The position numbers and the translations under genes are program-made. A stretch of 23,723 nt of DNA from an uncultured Clostridia bacterium. Lineage in GTDB: Bacteria > Bacillota > Clostridia > Christensenellales > Aristaeellaceae. Shown here in pieces: positions 6,306 through 13,855 of the stretch (position 1 is its first letter; every line of letters starts with the position of its first letter). Below the pieces are notes generated by a model, which was given only the letters and a program-made list of their open reading frames with translations, was not told the origin of the DNA and did not search any database. The DNA lies in contig CAMNCR010000205.1 of NCBI GenBank assembly GCA_946534455.1, forward strand, positions 1-23,723, in the 5' to 3' direction.

Positions 6306-8276
6306 CTACTCCGTCACGGCGTTCAGCATCGCATCATCGATTTTGCCCCACGCGCCGTTGCCTTCCCCCTCGCATTTCACATAGACGCCCACGGTCACCC
6401 TGCTGCCGGCCGGATGGTCGAACGCGGGAACCCGCGCCGTGTCCCAGTTGCCGTAGCCGCTGATGGTCATCGGGCAGGTGCCGACCGTTTCCCCGTCGAC
6501 TTTGACATAGGCATAGATCTCCGTCTCCCCGCAGTCGCCTCCCATGATGGAGATCGCGAACTTGAACCTGCCCTCCGGCAGATCCTCGATCGTCTGCTCC
6601 ACGGTAAACTCCACGCTGTTCTTCGCCGCGCTCCAGAAATGCATGTGCTTCGACCCGGTCAGCGAATCGGTCTTTTTATCCTCCACATACAGCTCATCCG
6701 CCTTTTTCAGATCCGTGATCTTCCATGCGGCTCCGCCTTCCTCGAAGCTGTCGTCCCGCAGATAGTTGTACTCGATCATGGATACGTAGCACCGCGCCTT
6801 CATGCCGCCGGCCTCCCCCTCGACCTCGTAGATCGCGGGACCGGATGCATGCATTCGCTCATTTTCCTCCTCCGTCAGCTTCCAGGTCACGGGAATCGGC
6901 TGGCGGCTGTTGTCCGTCATCACCGCATGGACCGTGTCGGGCAGCTCCAGCGGCATCGCCAGATCACAGATGACCGTCGGCTCCTCCAGCGCGTCCGCCT
7001 TCAGCTCCGTCTCCTGTCCTTCCCGCATCAGCCGGAAGACCTTCAGGGATTCCAGCGGCTTCCCTTCCGCGTCAAAGAAGGCCTGATTGTCCACCGCGCT
7101 GCCTCCGTAGTATTTTCCCGCGTCCTCCGGATCGTAAACCGACGCGTAGCTGGAAGCCCAGCCGGAGCCGTATTTCTCCCAGATTGCATGGTTTTCCTCC
7201 CAGGAGTTCCGCCCGACGGTGATCCACGCGCCTTCCCAGTAGCAGATCCCGATTCCGCTCGGGGTCCCGTTGACCACGGTATCCGTAATATTCCGGATGG
7301 CATTGGCCTGTCCCTGAACGGTGAAGGGATAATCCTTCACGATGCCTCCGCCGCTTCCGATCGTGTTTCCCGAAAAGTCCGTGTCCTCCTCCGTAAAGGC
7401 ATAGGAGGTTTCCATCACCATGACCTTCTTGCCGTAGGTTTCGGCGATTTCCGTCAGAATCGCGGAAAGGTTATCCAGCGTCCCGTGCCAGTAGGGATAG
7501 TAGGAGGTGCCGAAGACATCATAATGGATCAGGCCGTTTTTTTCATAATAATCCAGCTTGCTGGCATAGGTCCGGTAGCTGTCCGCCTTTTCCGGGTTCG
7601 CGAAATGCACCGCGATCAGCGCCTCGGGATAGACCTCCCGCACGGCCCGGGCTCCCGCGTCCATGAGATAGGCGATGTTCATCCAGATCTTTTCCCCCGC
7701 GAGCCTTCCGTTGGTTTCATTGCCGACCTGCACCATGCCGACCTCGACGCCGGCATCCTTCAGCTTCTGCATGCACTCCAGGGTATACCGGTACGCTGCC
7801 TCCCGCTTCTCGTGAATGTCCGTGAGCGATTTCCACGCCCGGGGAACCATCTGCTTGGAAGGATCTGCCCAGAAATCGGAATAGTGGAAGTCCACCAGCA
7901 GCTTCATCCCGCAGGCTGTCGCCCGCTTCCCGATCTCCACGGCGGTTTCAATATCGCAGTTTCCTCCGCCAAAGCCGTTCCCCTCCGCATCGAAGGGATC
8001 ATTCCAGACCCTGACCCGGATATAGTTGATGCCCTGGTCCGCCAGCAGCCGGAACAGATCCGTCTCCCGGCCCTCAAAGTCATAGTACCGGACCCCGCTT
8101 TTCTCCTCCGCCAGCACGCTGGAAACATCCATGCCGAAAATGAAATCCTCCGGCAGGTTCTCCACCTTTTTGACATACAGGGTGCTGTCCTTTGCCGCCT
8201 CCGCCCCGGCTGAAGGGGACAGCAGCGGAATCATGCCCAGGGCCAGAAACAGGGATACCAGCATGCGCAGCTTCAT
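6306..8276 (-). CDS. ganB: Secreted GH53 endo-beta-1,4-galactanase with Ig-like and CBM61-like domains
   Basis: Cleaves beta-1,4-galactan side chains of pectin outside the cell, releasing galacto-oligosaccharides. Residues 1-25 are a signal peptide. The catalytic barrel (about 45-415) shows FGMDVSS (47-53), RVRVWNDP (87-94), LVDFHYSDFWADP (127-139), the acid/base in VGNE (Glu187) and the nucleophile in VMETSYAF (Glu289). Residues about 430-500 read as a bacterial Ig-like (Big_4) domain with VTWKL. Residues about 504-655 begin NYLRDDSFEEG and end GKIDDAMLNAV, the beta-sandwich layout of a CBM61/CBM22-type galactan binder. No cell-wall anchor is seen. ATG at 8276 is preceded by GGAGGAAG. It is probably co-transcribed with the membrane protein gene 49 nt upstream, since I see no promoter in the gap. 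Confidence 0.95.
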   Translation of the reverse strand: MKLRMLVSLFLALGMIPLLSPSAGAEAAKDSTLYVKKVENLPEDFIFGMDVSSVLAEEKSGVRYYDFEGRETDLFRLLADQGINYIRVRVWNDPFDAEGNGFGGGNCDIETAVEIGKRATACGMKLLVDFHYSDFWADPSKQMVPRAWKSLTDIHEKREAAYRYTLECMQKLKDAGVEVGMVQVGNETNGRLAGEKIWMNIAYLMDAGARAVREVYPEALIAVHFANPEKADSYRTYASKLDYYEKNGLIHYDVFGTSYYPYWHGTLDNLSAILTEIAETYGKKVMVMETSYAFTEEDTDFSGNTIGSGGGIVKDYPFTVQGQANAIRNITDTVVNGTPSGIGICYWEGAWITVGRNSWEENHAIWEKYGSGWASSYASVYDPEDAGKYYGGSAVDNQAFFDAEGKPLESLKVFRLMREGQETELKADALEEPTVICDLAMPLELPDTVHAVMTDNSRQPIPVTWKLTEEENERMHASGPAIYEVEGEAGGMKARCYVSMIEYNYLRDDSFEEGGAAWKITDLKKADELYVEDKKTDSLTGSKHMHFWSAAKNSVEFTVEQTIEDLPEGRFKFAISIMGGDCGETEIYAYVKVDGETVGTCPMTISGYGNWDTARVPAFDHPAGSRVTVGVYVKCEGEGNGAWGKIDDAMLNAVTE

Positions 8277-8325
8277 GTTCTTTCTTCCTCCCGTGTCATA
8301 TGCTTGTCTTTCCGAATGCGGCGGA

Positions 8326-9354
8326 TCATTCCTGCTCCAGCAGCAGCTCCGCCGCCCTGTCCGTCATTCCGTCCTCCAGATGGCGGGAGCCGGCGCCGGG
8401 AAACATCCGATAGATCTCATCCCCGTAGATCAGCCATCTTCCCGCCGCGGCCCGCCCCGTCTCCGGATCATGCATGAGGCTCCCCTCCCTCCCCGGGAGG
8501 AACCATTCCCGGTACTCCTCCGTATGGGAAGCGGGAACGATGTACAGATCCGCATTTCGCAGCTCATCCGATCCGAACAGGGCGTAGGTAAACGGGCGGA
8601 TCTGCACCTTCCGGATCGGCTCCGGCAGCAGCCGCTCCAGCCGGTCCGCCAGCTCGGCGCCGTTCATGACCTCTCCATCCATGTAAATCATGATCTTGTT
8701 TCCCGGCGCGGCATCCGTCACCCGGATGAAGATGAATCCCCCGATCAGACCTGACGCGATCAGCCAGATCAGCAGGCCGGGCATCATCCTCCGGATCCGC
8801 CGGATTGCCCGCGCGATCCGGACTGCGACTGCGTCTCTGCCTCGAAGGGGAGGATCTCCGCCGCCCGGCAGCTCCACTCCCGTGATGTATCGGTGCGAGC
8901 ATTCCGCCCGGATCAGCGTTCCCTCCGGAGGCATCAGCGCCACCCGGTCATCATCCAGATTCAGCGATTCATCCCCGGCCTCTCCGAGCAGCGTCACCTT
9001 CCGCACGGGAACGCTTCGGGGGATCCGGAACACCTCCCCCGATACGCTCAGCCGCCCCTCGCAGATCGTTTTTTCGCCCCTTTCCAGGCGGGCAAGATGG
9101 GCCGCCCTTTCCTTTGCCGGGATCCAGCCCTGGGTGATCAGGCCGATGACGATCCATCCCAGCCCAGTCATGCTTCCGAGAATCACCCACAGCAGAACCG
9201 CCGCGTTCCCCGTCCGCACCTGCAGAAACAGCACCGTCAGCAGCACCGCCGAGAGCACGGCCAGCGCCGTCGCGGCCGCGCGGAAGCGCTCCGCCCTTTT
9301 CCGCAGCCGCGAGCTTTCCCCCTCCGCATACAGCTTTTTCATCGTGCCATCCAT
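8326..9354 (-). CDS. Three-pass membrane protein of unknown function
   Basis: I do not recognise this gene. The 342 residues show an Arg-rich N-terminus, two close membrane segments (about 27-46 and 52-73), a soluble middle part (about 80-190) with beta-strand-like stretches, a basic patch RIARAIRRIRR (179-189) and a third segment (about 193-211). The C-terminal part (about 218-342) includes IMIYMDGEVMNGAEL and ADLYIVPASHTEEYREWF, and its shape loosely recalls the small lobe of a binding protein; topology would place it outside. The start is uncertain: ATG at 9354 or ATG at 9342 (MKKLY), neither with a good ribosome binding site and both within about 35 nt of the predicted transcript start. 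It heads the transcript that includes the galactanase, so a role in polysaccharide use or envelope sensing is possible but not shown. Confidence 0.75.
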   Translation of the reverse strand: MDGTMKKLYAEGESSRLRKRAERFRAAATALAVLSAVLLTVLFLQVRTGNAAVLLWVILGSMTGLGWIVIGLITQGWIPAKERAAHLARLERGEKTICEGRLSVSGEVFRIPRSVPVRKVTLLGEAGDESLNLDDDRVALMPPEGTLIRAECSHRYITGVELPGGGDPPLRGRDAVAVRIARAIRRIRRMMPGLLIWLIASGLIGGFIFIRVTDAAPGNKIMIYMDGEVMNGAELADRLERLLPEPIRKVQIRPFTYALFGSDELRNADLYIVPASHTEEYREWFLPGREGSLMHDPETGRAAAGRWLIYGDEIYRMFPGAGSRHLEDGMTDRAAELLLEQE

Positions 9355-9380
9355 CTTTCATGTCGGTTTTTGTTTTCCCC

Positions 9381-9409
9381 ATTATATCGGAATCTGATCT
9401 TTTTTTCAA
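9381..9409 (-). promoter_or_regulatory. Promoter of the membrane protein-galactanase transcript
   Basis: The minus strand has TTGAAA (9404-9409), a 17-nt spacer and a perfect TATAAT (9381-9386). Transcription should start near 9374, giving a leader of only about 20-32 nt. Its -35 box is 6 bp from the -35 box of the divergent plus-strand promoter. Confidence 0.85.
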
Positions 9410-9415
9410 TCAGGG

Positions 9416-9445
9416 TTGACAATCTATATCATATGTGGTAATAAT
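9416..9445 (+). promoter_or_regulatory. Promoter of the GGDEF-RHH gene
   Basis: TTGACA (9416-9421) is a perfect -35 box. AATAAT (9440-9445), 18 nt further on, matches the -10 consensus at five of six positions; TAATAT shifted by 2 is an alternative. Transcription should start near 9452, inside the repeat array that follows. Confidence 0.75.
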
Positions 9446-9485
9446 ATTTCAGACATATTATTTCTGAGATATTATCTCTGAAATA
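9438..9485 (+). promoter_or_regulatory. Iterated 7-bp half-site operator array (probable RHH repressor operator)
   Basis: Six half-sites of pattern TATYTC alternate in orientation with exactly 7 bp between starts: TATTTC 9445-9450, GACATA 9452-9457, TATTTC 9459-9464, GAGATA 9466-9471, TATCTC 9473-9478 and GAAATA 9480-9485. Five of six fit the pattern fully; GACATA differs at one base. A weaker seventh, GTAATA (9438-9443), overlaps the -10 box. The same array can be read as three tandem 14-bp repeats (9444-9457, 9458-9471, 9472-9485). It covers the -10 box, start point and leader of the next gene, so binding would block transcription. Iterated heptads are known for RHH proteins such as the omega repressor. 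Binding by the protein encoded next door is inferred. Confidence 0.7.
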
Positions 9486-9505
9486 TGAAAAAAGGAGGCT
9501 TGCAC

Positions 9506-10216
9506 ATGAATCCCACAGAGAATCAGAACCGGCCGGTCACAGTCGCGGATCACAAGGAGCTTGGGAGAAAGCACGCGGAAAAAAAGCTCAGCGCGGTGAA
9601 TGACGCGCTGCAGTTTCCCGTAGGGGATCAGTTTGACGAAGAGCTGAATCTGCTGCTGAATTCCGACGCCGAGGCCAGCGGGGAGGTCATTGCCATCGCC
9701 CTGATAGACCTGGACGAATTCGACCACATCAACCGGGATTTCGGCCGGGAGGAAGGGGACCGGATTCTCATCGAAGCCGGCCGCTTCATTCGCGACAGCC
9801 TGCCCGAGGGAGCCCGGGTTTTCCGCATCGGCGGGGATGAGTTCGGCATCATCTTCCACGGAACCCTGGAGCGGGAGGAAATATTCCTGTTCCTGAATGA
9901 GCTGAAAAACCGGTATGACGTCCGCACGCCGGACGGCGTCCGTCAGACCCTGACCATCGGCATGGGCACAGCCTTTGAGGATGCGTCGCGCTGCGCGGAG
10001 CTGATCCGGAAGGCGGATGGCGCGCTGTTCCGGGCCAAGGTCGCCGGCCGGGACCGGGTCGCCATGGCCCGGGAGGAAAAAATGGTTCCGAAAACCAGTC
10101 ACTTCACCCAGGATCAGCTGCAGCGGCTGGCAAAGCTGTCCAAACGCGAGGGCGTCGGGGAAGCCATTCTGCTCCGGGAGGGATTGGACCTTCTTCTGAA
10201 GAAGTATGATATCTGA
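9506..10216 (+). CDS. GGDEF diguanylate cyclase fused to C-terminal ribbon-helix-helix DNA-binding domain
   Basis: Predicted to make c-di-GMP from two GTP and to bind DNA. ATG at 9506 (236 residues) has AAGGAGG 7 nt upstream; an in-frame ATG at 9485 lies before that site and is rejected. The GGDEF domain (about 35-188) keeps metal-binding Asp68 in IDLDEF, Asn76 and Gly84-Asp85 of the guanine/phosphate region, an intact GGDEF (109-113) and the closing AKVAGRDRV (177-185). The upstream RxxD product-inhibition site is absent (PEGA occupies that place). Residues 196-236 have the RHH pattern: a short strand KTSHFT, helix A QDQLQRLAKLSKREG, a turn, and helix B ending LLREGLDLLLKKY. There is no membrane segment, PAS or GAF domain, so it is a cytoplasmic protein. 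It is followed 33 nt later by the alkyltransferase gene and preceded by a repeat array suited to RHH binding. Confidence 0.88.
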   Translation: MNPTENQNRPVTVADHKELGRKHAEKKLSAVNDALQFPVGDQFDEELNLLLNSDAEASGEVIAIALIDLDEFDHINRDFGREEGDRILIEAGRFIRDSLPEGARVFRIGGDEFGIIFHGTLEREEIFLFLNELKNRYDVRTPDGVRQTLTIGMGTAFEDASRCAELIRKADGALFRAKVAGRDRVAMAREEKMVPKTSHFTQDQLQRLAKLSKREGVGEAILLREGLDLLLKKYDI

Positions 10217-10249
10217 TTCTATTTCAGAAGCATGGAGCGGGAGGTTCAC

Positions 10250-10594
10250 ATGACGGTATTTGACAGGATCTACGAGGCGGTCCGGCTCATTCCGGCCGGT
10301 TCCGTTGCCACCTATGGGCAGGTGGCGGAGGCCGCCGGCAACCGGCGCCTGGCCCGGGTGGTGGGATATGCGCTGCATGTCAATCCGCAGCCTGGCGTCA
10401 TTCCGTGCCACCGGGTGGTGAAAAAGGACGGCGAGGTTTCCTCCGCCTTTGCCTTCGGAGGCGCGAACCGGCAGGTTGCGCTTTTGCAGGCGGAGGGCGT
10501 GGCGTTTACGGATGAGCTCCACGTGGACATGGAGCGGTTCCGCGTTTCCTTTTTGCCCCCGGTTTCCTCCTGCGGCAACCCTCAGGACGGCTGA
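10250..10594 (+). CDS. Single-domain O6-alkylguanine-DNA alkyltransferase-like protein (MGMT family)
   Basis: Family members flip out O6-alkylguanine and move the alkyl group to a Cys. The 114 residues correspond to the C-terminal domain only; the N-terminal domain of full-length Ogt (about 160-180 residues) is missing. The DNA-binding helix region reads TYGQVAEAAGN (21-31) with the Arg-finger part RRLARVVGYAL (32-42). The active-site motif is IPCHRVV (51-57) with Cys53 intact, unlike alkyltransferase-like proteins that carry Trp there. The C-terminal extension past about residue 88 is not conserved in my reading. ATG at 10250 has GGGAGG 5 nt upstream. It lies 33 nt after the GGDEF-RHH gene in the same direction and converges on the YgjP gene with an 18-nt gap in which I see no clear terminator. 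Confidence 0.88.
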   Translation: MTVFDRIYEAVRLIPAGSVATYGQVAEAAGNRRLARVVGYALHVNPQPGVIPCHRVVKKDGEVSSAFAFGGANRQVALLQAEGVAFTDELHVDMERFRVSFLPPVSSCGNPQDG

Positions 10595-10612
10595 AGCAGG
10601 CGTGCGGCGGTT

Positions 10613-11182
10613 TCATCCCGGCATCCGGGCCAGCACCGCCGCGCCGTTTTTCTTCAGCCAGGCCCTGGCCTTCCGGTATTCCGGCAGCACCCGCTCCACC
10701 TCCGCCCAGAACCGGCCTGAATGATTCATTTCCCGCAGATGGCACAGCTCGTGCACCAGCACATAATCCTGCACCTCCTGCGGACAGAGCATCAGCATCA
10801 CATTGAGGTTGATGTTCTTTTTTGTGGAGCAGCTTCCCCAGCGGGTTTTCTGGTTCCGGATCGTCACCCGTCCGTAGCGCAGGCCCATCCGGTCCGCCCA
10901 GTATCCCAGCCGTTGCGGAAGCTGCCTGCAGGCCTCCTCCGCCAGCTGCTCCAGCTCCTCCCAGGTCATTTCCGGCTGCGCCTGAATCAGCGCTTCCCGC
11001 TCCCGCATCCGCGCCAGATGCGTCTCGATCCAGTCCCGCTTTTCCTCCAGCACCCGGCGGATTTCCCGATCCGGGCACTGCAGCGGCGCCCGAACGATGA
11101 CGCCTCTCCCCGGCCGGATTTCCACGGAGATGGTCTTCCTGCGGCTGCGAATCACCTGAACCGTTTCTGTCGTCCTGTTCAT
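10613..11182 (-). CDS. YgjP-family zinc metallopeptidase (DUF45, M48-like)
   Basis: A cytoplasmic, putative zinc protease of 189 residues with no signal peptide. The conserved TRWGSCS (113-119) and the zinc motif HELCH (144-148, with catalytic Glu145) are intact, and a third ligand is likely His154 in NHSGRFW. A N-terminal part with RSRRKTISVEI (12-22) is typical of the family. ATG at 11182 follows GAGGG. It is 45 nt after sbcC in the same direction and probably the last gene of the recQ-uvrD/sbcD/sbcC operon. The family has been linked to DNA-dependent or protein-crosslink proteolysis (SprT-like relatives), which would fit a repair operon, but the cellular role of YgjP is not settled and the link here is inferred. 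Confidence 0.88.
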   Translation of the reverse strand: MNRTTETVQVIRSRRKTISVEIRPGRGVIVRAPLQCPDREIRRVLEEKRDWIETHLARMREREALIQAQPEMTWEELEQLAEEACRQLPQRLGYWADRMGLRYGRVTIRNQKTRWGSCSTKKNINLNVMLMLCPQEVQDYVLVHELCHLREMNHSGRFWAEVERVLPEYRKARAWLKKNGAAVLARMPG

Positions 11183-11227
11183 GCTTCCCTCTGTTCTTCC
11201 TTCATCCGGGCGGCCTCAGTTTTGCGG

Positions 11228-13855
11228 TTATACCGTGACCGCGGTCGAGCCCCTCGGCGTCTTTCGGACCAGAATCTGGCGGTCTATGCGCTCCTCCAGC
11301 TCCCGCACGTGGGAGATGATGCCGATCAGCCGCCTGCCGTCCGCCAGCTCCGACAGCACCTGCAGCGCGTTTCTCAGCGCGTTTTCGTCCAGCGTGCCGA
11401 ATCCCTCGTCGATGAACATCGCGTCCAGCCGGATGGCGCCGCTCTGCGCCTGCACCACGTCCGAAAGTCCCAGGGCCAGCGCCAGGCTGGCCAGGAAGGA
11501 TTCGCCGCCGGAGAGGGTCGTCACATCCCGCCACTGTCCCGTGCTCCGGTCCAGCACATCCAGATCCAGGCCGCTTTGCCTCACCCGATCCCGTGCCTCC
11601 TCCTTGCACCGGAGCACAAACTGTCCCCCGGTCAGCACCGTCAGACGGCGATTGGCCGCGGAAACCACCTGCTTGAAATAATACTGCTGCACATAGGCCT
11701 CGAAGGTGATTTTGGCCCGCGGATTGCCGCCGGAGATGCCCGCGCAGCACTGGTGCAGGTCCCGAACCACGGCCCATTTTTCCTCTCTGCGTTCTCTCAG
11801 GCGCAGCGCCTCCCGGATTTCCGACAGCGCATCCTCATGCAGCGCTCTTTTTTTCATCAGTGCCGCTCCGCGCTTTTCCACCTCGGCCTTTCGAGCCTGC
11901 AGCTCCGCCTGTCTGCGCTCCAGCGCCGCCAGATCCGCCGCCGCTTTTCCTGCCAGCCGCTGATCCAGCGCCTCCAGCTGATCCGCCAGGGATTTCTTTT
12001 TTTCTCCGTACTCGCGAAGCATCCGCTCCGCCTTCTCCATGTCCGCTTCCGACACCCGGGCCAGCGCATAGGCCCGCTCATCCTCCAGCCCGGCTTCCTT
12101 CAGCCGGGCCTGGAATTCCGCCCGCAGCTGCCTTCCGGCCTCCTCCAGCTCCGCCAGCCGGGCCGCGCCCTCCTCGGCGGCCGTCCTGCTCCGCTCCAGC
12201 CGCAGCCGGAGGCGCTGCAGCGTCTCCGTGCTCTGCTCGATCGCTTCCCGGATGCGCTGTATGCGGATCTTCTGCCTCTGAATTCTCTGCTCCAGGCCCG
12301 CTTCCGTCTCCTGCTCTCCGATTTCCAGCTCCTGCAGCCGGCTCCGCCCCGCCGCGACGGCGGCGCCCAGCGCCGCCGCGTCGCTTTCCGCCCTGCGCAG
12401 GGCGTCGGCAGCCTGCCGGTGCCTTTTGTCCGCGTCCTCAAGCATCTCCTGGGTCACGGCGGCTTCCGTCATCCGGGCCGGAGCGGGATGATGCGTCGCG
12501 CCGCAGACGGGGCAGGGCTTCCCCTCCTCCAGCTCCCGGGCCATCAGGCCTGCCTGGCTCTGGTAGTAGGCCGCCTTGATCCGGGTATATTCCGCATCCG
12601 CCTGCAGGCTGGCCTCCAGCAGCTTTCGGGCATTCTCCTGCCGCGTCTGCCACAGCCGCTCCTGCCGGGCCAGCTCCTTCATCACGGGCAGGGCGTCCGT
12701 CAGCTGCCGCGTGCCGGCCAGCAGCGCGTCCCCCTCCGCCGCGTGGCGCTGCGCCTCCATGGCGGCTCGCTCCGCACCGGGCATCGCCGCCTGAACCTCG
12801 GCCAGCGCGGCCCGGGCCTGAGCCAGCTCCTTCCGCCGGCGCTCCTCTTCCGCCTCATTCTTTTTGACCAGGGCCGCCTCCACCGCCAGCCCCTGTGCCC
12901 GGCGGGCCAGCGCCAGCCGTTCCGCCAGACCGTCCATCTCCGTCTGTCTGTCCAGCAGGGCCCGCTGTGCTTCCCTGAGCCTCGTCCGGGAGGCAAAATC
13001 CTCGTTCAGCTGTTTTCCCTCCGTCCAGGCCCCGATGGTGCTTTCAATGTCCCGCTGAATCCCCTCTTTTTCCCGATCGGCGTCCCGCTGCGCGCTTCGT
13101 TCCGCCTCCGTCAGCCGCACGAGGCTCTCCGCCAGAAGGCCGGCGTATTTCGGGTCCTGCTGATAGCCCGCCATCTGTTCCCGCTCCGGCCACTCCGGCT
13201 CCGGATCGATCTTGCCCGCGGCAATCCGGATGCGCTGCTCCAGCGCTTCCCTTTCCTGCGTGCAGGCCGCGTTCATCTGCTGCAGCTTTTTCTGCAGCTC
13301 CGCGTAAAGCGTCGTGTTGAACAGCTTCTGAAAGAGCTCCTTGCGCTCGTCGGAGGAGGCGTTGAGAATCTTCAGGAAATCCCCCTGGGCGATCATCACC
13401 GTCTGCCTGAACTGGTCCTGGGTCAGGCCCAGCAGCTCCTCCACCCGGTCCAGCACCTCCCGAAGGCCCTCGATTTCCTTTCCCGTCTCCATCCGGGTCA
13501 GCCGGGCGTTGGCTGCCTGCCGGGTCGTGCCTTCCCCATGGACCTTGGGCCGGATGTATTCCGGACAGCGCCAGATCCGCCACTGCTCTCCCCTGTGCTC
13601 AAAAATCATTTCCACATAGGTTTCCGTCGTCGCCTTCGCATAGTCGGACCGGAAGGACTTGCTCCTTCTGCGCTCCCTGCCGCCGGAGGCTTCCCCGTAG
13701 AGCGCAAAGCTGATCGCGTCAAACAGCGTCGTTTTTCCCGCGCCCGTATCCCCGGCAATCAGAAAAAGGCCCGCCTCACCGAAGGTGCTGAAATCGATGA
13801 CGGTTTCCTCCGCGTAGGGTCCGAAGGCGGACAGGGTCAGTTTCAGTGGTTTCAT
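11228..13855 (-). CDS. sbcC: Exonuclease subunit SbcC (Rad50-like ATPase)
   Basis: ATPase partner of SbcD; the complex opens hairpins and trims blocked DNA ends at replication forks and breaks. The 875 residues show an N-terminal Walker A GDTGAGKTT (35-43) and the Q-loop region VMIAQGDFLKIL (153-164). Long coiled-coil arms extend from about 190 to 730, with a zinc hook CPVC (448-451) at the tip. The C-terminal half has signature LSGGES (781-786), Walker B AMFIDEGFG (812-820) and the switch His in IISHV. It is somewhat shorter than E. coli SbcC (1048), mostly in the arms, which is common in Firmicutes. The start overlaps the sbcD stop by 4 nt (ATGA). Confidence 0.97.
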   Translation of the reverse strand: MKPLKLTLSAFGPYAEETVIDFSTFGEAGLFLIAGDTGAGKTTLFDAISFALYGEASGGRERRRSKSFRSDYAKATTETYVEMIFEHRGEQWRIWRCPEYIRPKVHGEGTTRQAANARLTRMETGKEIEGLREVLDRVEELLGLTQDQFRQTVMIAQGDFLKILNASSDERKELFQKLFNTTLYAELQKKLQQMNAACTQEREALEQRIRIAAGKIDPEPEWPEREQMAGYQQDPKYAGLLAESLVRLTEAERSAQRDADREKEGIQRDIESTIGAWTEGKQLNEDFASRTRLREAQRALLDRQTEMDGLAERLALARRAQGLAVEAALVKKNEAEEERRRKELAQARAALAEVQAAMPGAERAAMEAQRHAAEGDALLAGTRQLTDALPVMKELARQERLWQTRQENARKLLEASLQADAEYTRIKAAYYQSQAGLMARELEEGKPCPVCGATHHPAPARMTEAAVTQEMLEDADKRHRQAADALRRAESDAAALGAAVAAGRSRLQELEIGEQETEAGLEQRIQRQKIRIQRIREAIEQSTETLQRLRLRLERSRTAAEEGAARLAELEEAGRQLRAEFQARLKEAGLEDERAYALARVSEADMEKAERMLREYGEKKKSLADQLEALDQRLAGKAAADLAALERRQAELQARKAEVEKRGAALMKKRALHEDALSEIREALRLRERREEKWAVVRDLHQCCAGISGGNPRAKITFEAYVQQYYFKQVVSAANRRLTVLTGGQFVLRCKEEARDRVRQSGLDLDVLDRSTGQWRDVTTLSGGESFLASLALALGLSDVVQAQSGAIRLDAMFIDEGFGTLDENALRNALQVLSELADGRRLIGIISHVRELEERIDRQILVRKTPRGSTAVTV

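Noticed and set aside
9485..9505. Upstream ATG start for the GGDEF-RHH gene
   Set aside because: This ATG lies within the last heptad, before the AAGGAGG site; the ATG at 9506 is correctly spaced from that site.
10190..10204. Perfect 7-bp palindrome at the end of the GGDEF-RHH gene
   Set aside because: It is formed by the Leu-Leu-Leu-Lys-Lys codons and has no T-run after it, so I do not call a terminator.
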